From contig NC_053049.1 in NCBI RefSeq assembly GCF_003473485.1, forward strand, positions 24,945,292 through 25,009,291: DNA of 64,000 nt, given 5' to 3'. The notes under the pieces were generated by a model. The model worked only from the letters and a program-made list of their open reading frames with translations, made no database searches and was not told the origin of the DNA. Shown in pieces: positions 1 to 10,400 of the stretch. Made by a program: the position numbers and the translations under genes. Position 1 is the stretch's first letter. Every line of letters begins with the position of its first letter. Source of the DNA: Medicago truncatula. Lineage: Eukaryota > Streptophyta > Magnoliopsida > Fabales > Fabaceae.

Positions 1-640
1 TAAATAAATTTAGAGAATAATTCCATCTCAAACAAATGTAGAGAATAATTTGAAACATCAAAATGCATATAAATAAATTAAAACATCAATGATAAAAATG
101 ATATTCAAATAAGAACTCTCACATATCATTTGTAACTCTCACATGCACAACTTCTATGAAATTGGTGTTGTAATGAGATAGTGAAGAACATTTACAATGG
201 GGGAATTCCTCCCATAATTAAAACATTACAAAATTGGAGAAATTATGCTTTTTGCAACTACACAAAAAGCTAAATCTGTACAAAACTCAATTTTTCCTTT
301 TTACCAAATGCAGTAATTTTCTCATACAGGACAAAGCGCCCATGAATGTTGTGCTTGTGGACCACTAATTTTGTCTTAAATATAGACTTTATTTTAAAAA
401 TGTGTTTAATCACATTTCTAAATTATTATATTTTTTTTGCAGGGAAAATTACTAGATATTATGAAATATCTTTTTATAAAATAATTCTAGTTAATATATT
501 ACTTTTTTATTTTATCGTTTATCTAAAATTACTAGAAACACTAGAAACAATACTGAATTTGTTCCTTGTTGAAGTATCTTCATTAGTTGAAGATTGAAGA
601 GACTGTAAGTCCCTTTTCTTCGATCAATATTTGAATGTTC
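1..640. other. AT-rich sequence, no feature seen
   Basis: No reading frame with recognisable protein, no terminal repeats and no tRNA-like boxes were seen. It precedes the exon-like fragment at 645-1024 and may be intronic or untranslated sequence of the same decayed element gene. Confidence 0.4.
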
Positions 641-644
641 TGTT

Positions 645-1024
645 ATGGGATATATTCTTGACATCGAATTTGATTTGCAGCTTGAAATCCTCCCTGAAGC
701 CATCGAAGTTACCACGGTCTCTGAGGCACCAAGAGCCAAAGAAAATCGAAGGAAAAGGAAACAAGAGATTCAGGACATAGCCATCGAAGCGACCACCGCT
801 GATGAATCCCTGGGCCAATCAAGCCCTAAGAGGAAGAAGCACAAGCATAGAGATTTGAAGCCTAATAGTGCCCACTATTATGTTGGTGACAATGTCTCAA
901 AGGTAATAATCTGATTCCTTTTAAACCAAGTTCTACTCCTTTGGCTTCGAAATTTGTTTTTAATAGTCATGTTCTTCCTATACAGGATATAGAGCAAAGC
1001 CAGGATGACAAATCTCAGCATTAA
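645..1024 (+). pseudogene. Exon-like fragments of a Lys-rich protein, possibly from a mobile-element gene
   Basis: An acceptor-like tttgcag ends at 680 and is followed by an open exon 681-902 that ends at an AAG|GTAATA donor. A second piece, 986-1024, follows a tacag acceptor and joins in phase to end at a TAA. The encoded segment is hydrophilic, with a basic nuclear-signal-like cluster (ENRRKRK, then SPKRKKHKHR). I do not recognise the family. The style, a short charged tail split by introns, resembles the C-terminal part of plant-mobile-domain transposon genes, and a coiled-coil remnant lies downstream at 2667-3419 beyond an LTR-like block. Treat it as a decayed fragment. Confidence 0.3.
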
Positions 1025-1039
1025 AATTAAGATTAAGAT

Positions 1040-2465
1040 TATAATTTTATTTGGGTATTTAATGTGTGCTCTTGAGTGAATTTTATTAAGGATAGGAAAG
1101 TCCAATTCTCACACATTGTTAAAGCCATGTATCCTTGGATGCTTATGCTCAAGCTCTCAAGAAGAATACGGTAATTCATTATTAATCAAGGAAGGTTAAT
1201 TATTGATTTAATCCATAAAGAATTACAAAGGAAATGCCATGCGCACAAGCAAGGGAAAATGAACAAACATTTTGTTTCAATCATGTGCTAATCATTTGGA
1301 AAAGACAAGGATGATGACATAAGCCCTATTGTGTAACTTGATGAGCAAGCAAGCAAAAATTCATAAAGTAACAAGACTTGGGTGACCAAGTATGCTAATA
1401 TGATTAATTAATGGTGTCTTGGAGACAAAGAAATGCAAGGACAAATACAGCAATGCATCTTGGAGAACAAGATAGAAACAGTAGTAAAAAGAAAATATCT
1501 TTTTACTGTTCATGTACTTTTCACTGTTCACACACGCTCCTGGTCCATTTCAAGCTCAAGCTCTTAGTGTTAAAAGTTGAGGCCGAGGTTGGCAAGCTCA
1601 AACTCAACGTACAAAAGAATGGGACAATGGCAGTTTTGCAATTCCTTTCAACAGCAAGGGTGTCTACACAAGAATGAACAGCTTCAGATATTGAAGGATG
1701 ATGGCTGGCTATAAATAGAAGCTTTCTCCCAACAAAGAAGGCAACAAATTGGAAACACAATCACAAGCCTACATACAAGCAATAAATTCATCAATCAGTC
1801 TTAATATCAAAAATACTCTTACAGTACTCAATCATATTTTCGGATCATCCTTTTAAGAGTATTACAAACTACAATCTCTCATTCTCTTAGTAGCTTGAAA
1901 GTTGTAATTAGATCCAAACATCAAATCTCATTTTGATTGTATATCCTCAAGCCTGTAAAATCTTGAGTGATACTGTAAGCTTGCTGAAGCTAATAATATA
2001 AGTGGTGTAAGCCTGGTGAGGCTTAGAGAATACATAGTTGTTTTAGCCTCAAGCTCAGAGAGAGCTCGAGAGTCAGTGTAAGCCTGGTGAGGCTTAGAGA
2101 ATACATAGTTGTTTTAGCCTCAAGCTCAGAGAGAGCTCGAGAGTCAGTGTAAGTCTGGTGAGGCAGAGAGAATACATATTTTTTTGCACATTGCAAAGAG
2201 GAGGAAGAAACTCCCAAGAACTAAGGGATAATCTCACAAAAGCTGTGGGGACTGGACTAACCCATATTGGGGGAACCGGGATAACTTCTCTGTGTGATCT
2301 CTCTTAAACTCTACTCTTTACTTTCTGCTTTGTTTATTTTAGTATTACATATTTACTTATTGTTTTACTAATCATCTTACTCTAAGCAAAGTCTTGAGAG
2401 TTCAAACTCTCTAAGAGTTAAGAAATTTTTAAAGGGTCACTATTCAACCCCCCCTTCTAGTGACA
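1040..2465 (+). mobile_element. Probable SIRE/Maximus-type copia LTR fragment
   Basis: This non-coding block ends in a C-rich run followed by cttctagtgaca. It contains a promoter/leader-like stretch near 1690-1830 and an aaccgggataacttctctgtgtg segment near 2274, features I associate with long copia LTRs of the SIRE/Maximus group (recall). Exact ends and target-site duplication could not be fixed. It separates two pieces of decayed coding sequence (645-1024 and 2667-3419), consistent with insertion into an older element. Confidence 0.4.
2005..2175 (+). repeat. 71-bp tandem repeat, about 2.4 copies
   Basis: The unit beginning gtgtaagcctggtgagg starts at 2005, 2076 and 2147, a constant 71-bp period. 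The third copy is partial and diverged (gtgtaagtctgg). It lies inside the presumed copia LTR and produces a spurious minus-strand ORF. Confidence 0.85.
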
Positions 2466-2666
2466 TTTACTTCAACTTCAGTTTTGAAATAACTTCTCCT
2501 AACCAGCCTCCAACAATGCCAAGTGAAAACATAGACAGGCAAGTGTGTGCTGGAGACAGTGATCTGGACCTCGAGGGTCCTGCAGATCAATTTGTCATTG
2601 CTTCGAGAGAAGATGATGCTGGCTTGAGCCACACCTATTCATGGTGAAAAATCATCGATAGATGCT

Positions 2667-3419
2667 ATGCCAATGACGAACGTCCATCCAACCAATGCGG
2701 TCATCAACCAAGAAGACCTTGACCAACTTGAGAAGGTTAACCCTCTGGATGCTTTTGATTTTCTAGCACACGATGTTCTTTTTTCCAGGAGCACTGGAAA
2801 ATCTTCCAATGTTTCCGCTGATGATCCTTCAGAAACCTCGAAGGAAAACTTTCTAGCAGAGTTTCAAAGTAAAGTTTTATGAGCCAATCTGTTCGACGCT
2901 ATAGAGCAAGACGAGAACATCATTATCGAGGTAAAAGAGTTGCTATGCAAGCTGGGCAACCTTCCTTTAGGCTCGAAATTTCAAGCATTTTCTCGAATGT
3001 TAGAACCCCTCTTGGAAAGTATTAACCACGGGTTTCAACAAAAGAAAATTGGCCAAGCCAAACTTGAAGAGCAGACCCTGTGTTGTGACCAGCTTTTAGA
3101 CGAAGTTGCTGCTTTCAAGGGAAAACTCGAGGCCTTTCGATAGGAGACTCCGAATACTCAACAAAGAGTGGCAGAGATCGATTCTATTATTGCCAAGTAC
3201 AAGGCAGAGATTCAAAATTTAGAGAATCAAAAAGCCAACCTTTTGGCCAAGGAGGATCTCATGAAGCAGGAGGCTCAAGTTGCCATCCAAAAAGTCAAGG
3301 AATCAAAGTTGTCCCAACAAGAGATAACTACCCTTACTGATAATGGCAAAGCCCTTGAAGAAAAGCTTAATGATTTTAAAAATCAACTAGACAAGCTTAC
3401 TTCTAAATTTGTAATTTAA
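2667..3419 (+). pseudogene. Decayed coiled-coil protein of probable mobile-element origin
   Basis: Three ORFs (2667-2882, 2940-3143, 3168-3419) are separated by stop codons and small breaks. Together they encode one hydrophilic protein. The last 80 residues are strongly heptad-like, rich in Leu, Lys, Glu and Gln, which predicts a coiled coil. No catalytic motif is visible. Similar coiled-coil tails occur in plant-mobile-domain and related transposon-derived proteins (recall), but I cannot name the family with confidence. The stops mean it is not a working gene as it stands. Confidence 0.4.
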
Positions 3420-3934
3420 GTAAACTCTTCATGAATTTTAACTGAAATTTTTCTTTTTTGTTTGGTTCCTTTAACCTTTAATTTTTTGTAATTTATAACG
3501 GTATAAAAACCGCTTTTAATGACATCTTTAGATTTTATCTAAATATTGCTACTCATTAATTTACTTTGAAAATTACAAAATTAATGTTTGGAACAAGTTT
3601 CAAAGAAAAACAAATGATGAGAAACTAAAAAGTCTCTTTTGTTTAACCACACAAGTTAAACCACCTAGGAAACTGTAAAACTTCCAAGTTCATGATGACA
3701 CTTGAAGAAACAATAAAAAAGAAATGAAATTTTACGACTTTCCTCTTTTTCCAAGGTACATCTGATGATGCCTTTTTTCCATGTGTACAAATCTTCTCAT
3801 GATGGAAACCGTAAAAATGCAACTTCTTTCAACTTCTTCATCCACTATAAATACCACAACTTCTCTTGCAAGATCCATCATCTCTTCAAGTTTTCCTCCA
3901 CCATTGTTCAAAAAGAAAAACTTAAAAATATTTT
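3420..3934. other. AT-rich non-coding spacer
   Basis: The stretch follows the stop codon of the coiled-coil remnant and precedes the 3' break of the minus-strand Tat gag. Long T and A runs only; no feature is supported. Confidence 0.4.
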
Positions 3935-5075
3935 TCAACCAAATCTTTCTCCTTTTTTCAAAATTAGTGAACTTGGGGATTTTAGTATTTCCCCAGCGAA
4001 TTTAGTGAACTTAGGGATTTTAGTATTTCTCGGCAAATCGATTTCTAACACATATTCAGATAATGCCGATACAAAATTAGGCCTATGTAGCCCCATATTG
4101 AAACCATTTTGGGCTAGCAAGGCTTCGACCACATTGGCTATGTTATTTTGGCCCTCGTAATTGTTTCGACGAGCTTGCATGACCACTTGGTACGCATTTT
4201 GGTGTCTGTTCACTATTATAGGAGCCCTCACAAGTTCCTCTGGTATTTCTGGTTGCACTTCATGTGCTTGATTTTCAAGCACTTGGTCAACCTGTTCTTC
4301 GACAGGGTTTTCTCATTGCCTCACATTTACATTTTGAGGCACTGGTGTTATTCGCACTGGGGGAGCGCCCAAGAAATTGGATATTCGCTCCATTTGAAGA
4401 GATATTGCTTGATAACTGTTATTAGTATCTCGAATTAATGGGTTAATCACTGTACCCACTTGTTGAGTAACCAAATTAACCATTTCGTGATTGGTTTCCT
4501 CCATTTTTTGCCTTAAGGTGCTGAAAGAGGCGTTAGTTAACGACAGTTGGGGCGATCCAAATGGAGTGAACGATTGTTGGGGTGTCCCGAACGGGATACT
4601 TACCCCAAGGTTAAACAATTGGGGCATTTATACGTTCAAACTTTCAGAGGATACAGATGGGCTCATCTGAAGGTTCTGCATCAGGGAAGTTGGCATACCG
4701 TATGTCGTCATACGACCCATGCCAAGATTCAAGAATCCTTGGGACGATGCACTTCCCATCGCCTGCGAAGTTTGCGTGGCCATCGAAGCCGCTGGAATGG
4801 CCCGAGAAGTCGAAGCGGCCATAGTATTCATTGGAATGGCCTGGGAAGTTTGTGCGGCCATAGTATTTCCCACTGGAGTAAATACAGACTCTGTTACTGT
4901 TGTCGTAGTGCCTAGTTTGACTCGATTGTATAACCCCTGGTGGTACTGGTGGTACTGGTGGGTTGGTTGTTGTTCCTGACGCAGTGGTGGTATTCGATGA
5001 CGCTATGTTCGGAATGGGAGGAGGACACATCATTTCAGGAAGTTGTTTCTTATTCCTCAATTGCATACACAACAC
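3935..5075 (-). pseudogene. Ty3/gypsy (Tat-like) gag pseudogene
   Basis: Reading leftwards from 5075 there is a Pro/Ser/Gln-rich N-terminal region. A single frame then runs from 4873 to 3935, broken by in-frame stops at about 4628 and 4313, and a frame change lies near 4870. The distal part carries the stretch ending KIPKFTKFAGE, which I recognise as the motif ahead of the gag core in Tat-type gypsy polyproteins. It is preceded on the minus strand by an LTR (5156-5845) and a PBS-like site, the expected 5'-LTR, PBS, gag order. The gag core, protease and pol are missing: the sequence ends abruptly near 3935. Confidence 0.65.
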
Positions 5076-5133
5076 AAACCAATAATCTTAATAATAAAAT
5101 TTCAACAAGAAGTTTATAAACAAAAGCACAAAA

Positions 5134-5155
5134 TCTCCCACTGGGCGTGCCAATT
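5134..5155 (-). other. Primer binding site of the Tat-like element
   Basis: Just inside the LTR end, the minus strand reads AATTGGCACGCCCAGTGGGA. This is the kind of PBS seen in Tat/Ogre-like gypsy elements (recall). Its place between LTR and gag supports the element's orientation. Confidence 0.6.
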
Positions 5156-5845
5156 TGTTTACACTGAATTTTGGTAAACAATCGCTGGTTTAAAAATATT
5201 TACTTGCAAGATCAACCAGTAAATCTTAAGGACATATTGTGTTTTGTTATTTTCCAGAAATTTAATATTATTTTGAAGAACGTGATAAAAAGCAATCGAA
5301 TTCAACCTAGTTGAACCCAATCGAAAGCGGTGTAAATAAAGGTAAATGAATTACTCAAAAGAAACAAGTAAATTGTAGACTGCCAAGACATTTAAGAAAA
5401 TGAACTTAAAATGTATTGATTGACTGTAAATTGGTACACATGTTCATACATTGCAACTTGTGACTCGTTTCTCTCTTCCATGCGGATAATTTGAGTGTAA
5501 GTTTTTTGTATGATAGAATTGTGACCCTTTTTTCCTAGGGAAAACTACTATTTATACAAATAGAAATAACCGCCTAGATTTGAATTTTAAACTTTTACTG
5601 CAGTAAACTAACTATACTTATCCATTCGATTTGAATTTCGAATGTGTCTTGGAAGTATCCGTTGTTTTGACCTTATCCAAAAAAACTGTCTTTTGAGAGT
5701 TTTCTACTTGTCGAACCGAGACATGCGCTTTCAGGCATCTCCAGCAAGTCCAACTTCGATAAGGATAAAAGAACAATTCCTTTGATTACAGGGTCAACCT
5801 ATTTTGACTGCATTTAATGATAGCCTTTAAAAATACTGGCTAACA
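5156..5845 (-). mobile_element. Tat-like 5' LTR (copy B)
   Basis: Minus-strand sequence starts TGTTAGCCAG at 5845 and ends TGTAAACA at 5156, about 690 bp, immediately before the PBS. It shares long stretches with the adjacent copy A (for example the segments around 5380-5540 and 6030-6190). Its start resembles the plus-strand LTR at 20580 and the solo LTR at 42746. Confidence 0.7.
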
Positions 5846-6511
5846 CCAGTAAATCTTGGGACATATTGTGTTTGTTATTTTCCATAATTTGATGAATGTT
5901 CTTGATGTTCTTATTGAAAACAATGACGATAACCTCCGAATTTAATAAGATTAAATCGGTCGAAGTTATTTTCAGTAAAAGGGTGAAAAATACTTAAAGA
6001 AACAAGTAAATTGAAAAGGAATTTAAGGAAACAAACTTAAATTGCATTGATTGAAAGTAAATTGGTATGCATATTCATACATTTTGATTTGTAACTCATT
6101 TCTCTCTACATGCGGATAATTTGAGTGTAAGTTTTCTGTATGGTTGAATTGTGACCCTTTTTTCCTATGAGAAACTGTTATTTATACTACAAAACTACCT
6201 ATACATAGACATTCGAAACCATAACTGCCACTAACGGCCTAAAAACACCTCTCCAAATTGAATTTCAAAAGCATTCCCCGATGGTGACAGTTGCTTGGCC
6301 TTATCTGAAACCAATCTTCTCGACACCTTCAATCTCTGTCGAATGATGACGTTTTTGACACCAAATTTTGCAAAGTTTATTCCTTCGACACAACGAAAAA
6401 CAATCATTCATATTCTCTGAAATCGAACATATTATCCGTTCTTCAAAACATAAAGTCAACTCTTTTGAGTGAATTTAATTTTAGCCTGTCAAAAATGCAG
6501 GCTATCCAACA
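5846..6511 (-). mobile_element. Tat-like LTR (copy A), tandem to copy B
   Basis: The minus strand starts TGTTGGATAGCCTG at 6511 and runs to the start of copy B. Homology to copy B covers most of the length, but copy A stops at the segment reading ACTGG and lacks about the last 60 bp of copy B. The two LTRs therefore abut with no internal domain between them. Confidence 0.65.
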
Positions 6512-6659
6512 ATCTATTGGGCTAGATTATCTCAATTCATAATAGACCTCAAAACTCTTACCACTTAATAAAAAATTACCACTCACTTAACTCTTAAATC
6601 ATCTCATTAATTACTCACTTACAAATATACTTATAAAAATAAAAATTTATTAGTTTTTA
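6512..6659 (-). mobile_element. Fragment of a chromovirus-type LTR (inverted relative to 14400-14570)
   Basis: Plus-strand text here (ggctagattatctcaattc, taccacttaata, cacttaactctt) is the reverse complement of segments at 14460-14570. Both belong to one LTR family. No ends are present. Confidence 0.55.
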
Positions 6660-6958
6660 CTCCCTCCGTTTCAAAATGAATGTCGTTTTAACCAAAAATA
6701 ATTGTTTCAAAATGCATGTCACCTTCAGTTTCCAATGCATTATTAATTACTTTTTTCCAATAGTACCCCTTGATTATTACTATACACACGACTTCTAAAG
6801 TACCACATTTTACTTTAATTTATAATGATGAGAAATGCACCAACAATTAACAAGGTTATTTTAGTAAAAGTGTCATGTCTATAGTATATACAACATTATT
6901 GCATTTCTTAATATGTGTGGAACAACCTTAAACGACACTCATTTTGAAACGGAGGGAT
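6660..6958. mobile_element. Stowaway-type MITE
   Basis: A 299-bp element has terminal inverted repeats of about 29 bp starting CTCCCTCCGTTTC, matched with two differences by the reverse complement of the right end. It is flanked by TA on both sides (6658-6659 and 6959-6960). The CTCCCTCCGT terminus and TA duplication define Stowaway/Tc1-mariner MITEs. It has no coding capacity and lies about 490 bp downstream of the AHL stop codon. Confidence 0.9.
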
Positions 6959-6960
6959 TA

Positions 6961-7449
6961 CTTTTTAGGCAACTTACAAAAGCTACGAAAATTAATGGTA
7001 ATTTTAGTAATGATATTGGAAGTAAGTTGTACAATATATCTCTTAGGATCAAATTGATAGTGTACATCAAACAATGTGGCATTTAACAGATATGTCACCC
7101 AATAAAATGACTGCAATAAACATACACTAACAAAACAATGAAAGTTGAATAACTTTTAACAAAGTTAAGTATGTAGTCGAAATATTCACAATCTCATAGA
7201 CGTAATTATTTGGTGATTTACTCAACTAATGTATTAATTGATTGATTTGGATAAATAGAATCGCTCTTAACTTTTATAATTCATCACCCTACTTTCAATA
7301 TCCTTAATCGCTTCTTCATTCCATATTGGCACATGGACGAATTATGCTATAAGATAACTATATATTCAGTTTATACAATTTCCAATGATTATACTGAAAA
7401 ATTAGCTGCTAAATTGAATACAAGTTTTTTTGCAATATGTAAAAAAGCC
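6961..7449. other. Intergenic sequence, 3' side of AHL
   Basis: AT-rich sequence downstream of the phosphatase stop codon. It should contain that gene's 3' UTR, but no clear boundary is visible and no other feature is supported. Confidence 0.4.
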
Positions 7450-10400
7450 TCATAAATTTGAGGAGTCCCAGCTAGCATAAACAGCATCAATCAATTTTTC
7501 ATGCAATGTGACACCAGAGCATGCAATTATGCCTCGGTCAAGACCCTCTAAGTACGTTCCCTTTGAAAAGTCTAGAGGTCGGCCTCCGGCATCGGTTACC
7601 ACACCACCGGCCTCTTCAACAATCACAACACCGGCAGCATGATCCCATATCTTCTCTTTGTAACCTGACTTTGCAAATTTCATGAATATCTCGGCATCTC
7701 CCCTTGCTATTGCTGCATACTTTACCATACTGTGGACACGTAAGGGCTGTTTTCTGTACCAGATTTTGAGAGTGTAGAGCATTTCAATTCCAACGATGGT
7801 GTTAAAGGAAGAGAGAAATATGTATATAAAAAATATGTGTAATAAACTTAGATTATGTTTTGGAAGATATTGTAAACAAGGAATTTCAGAGAGCTTCCTA
7901 TGTCCAGTAGATATGAAAGTCGTCCCATTTTTATTTTTTTTTAGGGTCGGTATAGTTCCTATCGAAAGTACAAAAATTAAATGCCTGGAATTATATAATG
8001 TTATATATGTATAATTTTACTTGTACGGACCCTATTTGTTACCTTGGGTCTTGTTTTGATAGGCTTCTTTGAGACTCTTTGAAATAGCTTATAGAAGAGC
8101 AAAGAAAATGTTCGCACATTGTTTTCAGCTTATGCATAAGCACTTATATCAATAAGTGGTTAATTAAGCTGTTTATCCTTAATCTTCAAAAAAGACACTG
8201 TTTAAATGCATTGCAGTCTGCATTGCTAATTATCTTGATGTACTTTTAGCAAATCAGATGTCTGAAATAGGTACAGTTGCAGAACATTTGACGGAAAAAA
8301 AAAGAGAGAAATATTATACCTTAGTCCTACACTGTGAGCAAGGCCAGCTGTGAAGGAATGGTTTGAGTTTGCCCTTTCTACTGGTTCGCATAGAGTTGCC
8401 AATGCCGGATCATCAACGGAAGAAACTCGAATAGGCCTAGCACAATTCGGCCATTCTAACAACCTATCTTCAGGAATCAATGACTGCAACCACGCCTCAC
8501 CACTGCCTCTCTTTGCATACAACACACATCCTTTTCCGCATGCATCAAGAGTTGTTGATGTTTGTGATATCGTTGTTTGACGATACTGGTACTGATAATT
8601 TAGCCATTCTGTCTTCACTGGGTAATTGGGACACCCAAGAACTCCAAGAACAACTTTTCCATCCTCAATCAAAGCTAGAGCAACCGCATACTGATCGCCT
8701 CGTACAAATCCCAATGTGCCGTCAACAGGGTCAAGTACCCAATGCCTTCCACTAGCACCACCCGTTGAGCTGCAGCGGCCAATGGCCGCGAGAACTTCTG
8801 ATGTTCCAAGAGTTATGTCTGGACTTTGGAGACCATACATGGATGCAAAAGCTAAAGACTCATTGACTGTATCCACAACAGCTTCCAGTAAGCCTGTTGA
8901 ATCATCCTTGGTGAAAGTTTCTACATCTTCTTCCGCAACAATTGACACATTCTGAACCCCAAATGTTTTCGATAGTAACCAACTAGTGATTGCTTGAACA
9001 CTCAAGTCTGCAGAGATATGAAACAAAATAAGCAGTCAAATAACTTCAAACAATAATTGCACCGAAAAACAAAAATATCTAGTACCATAGAGACATTGCT
9101 AAGGAAGAAAACTAATACTACTAATAGAAGTGTAATATATCTATCTCCATTTTTAATATCACTAGTTTCCATTCAAATTTATAAGCGAGAAAAAAGGTTA
9201 AGAAATCGAAGGATAGTAGCAACTTGAAAATGACAACTTGACATTCAAAGATTTTAAGCCATATATACTCGATAAAAGTGAAATACTAAAAACACTACAG
9301 GATGATCAAGCCAATTTCTTATTGACCTTAAAGATAAAACCAATAATTGAGAGTATCGAGGTACATTGTAAACATGATGTTCAGTAACTAATAATGGATT
9401 ACCAAAGAGACATTGTTACCATGAATGGGAGACCATGAAAAGTAAGAAAAGACACAGCAAGACAACAACATCCAAGAGAGGAAATTACAAACCATTGTCA
9501 TCTTAATAAATTTTCCTTTGCATAGTTATCATACCAAATTCTAACAGCAAAATGAATCAGCTACCCTTTTATAATTGGTACATTGATGGTTTTTGAACTG
9601 CAACAACCCAAGTCTTATCTCATTAAATAAGGCCTGCTAATCAAATGAAACCGCTCTAATGTCTTATCATGAATCATGTCTAATAATAAACCATTTAAAT
9701 CAAAATACTTCTCAACGGTTTGGTTTATAGTTATCCATTAGTCTATCTCTCTACCTCTAATCATTGGACTATCCTCTATTTGGTCTGTCATATATACTGG
9801 GATACGAGTTGTCTCCACACATGCCCAAACAAACCAAGACGGGACCGTCCATATATTCTATCATAGGTGTTACCCTGACTTTCTCTCTAGTGCTTTCATT
9901 CCTTATCCTACCTAGTGTATAACTCATCTATTACAACTGTTTCATCTGGGCAATATTGAGTCTACATTTTGCATGACTCTTTACAATCCAACAGTTAATC
10001 CTATACAATAATGTAGATCTTAAAGTTGTGTTGTATAATATTATTTAAATCTAACTGATACCTTTCTATCTAAAATAACACAAGAAAGTATTCTTCCACT
10101 TCTATTCCATCCTTCTTGAATGAATTTTATGATTAACCTCTCTCTCTATCTACCTGTTATTTTGCATGATGAACCCAATACATTTAACCATATGACAGTT
10201 TTTGTACTGTTATGTAAAAATTCAAATTATGCCAATGGGCCAAGCATCCAGCTACTGGTTTGCACAGCTCCTACAATTAATTGCATCATGAGTTCTGATA
10301 GAACACTAAGATCAGTATTTACACGGGCACTCTTTCTAGAAGATTGTAGAAGCATAGGGAATGAGAGTTAGTTAGCACTTTCCTTGATTTTAGGGAATAT

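Noticed and set aside
645..3419. A single intact host gene spanning 645-3419
   Set aside because: The pieces are separated by an LTR-like block with tandem repeats, and the distal part has several stops.
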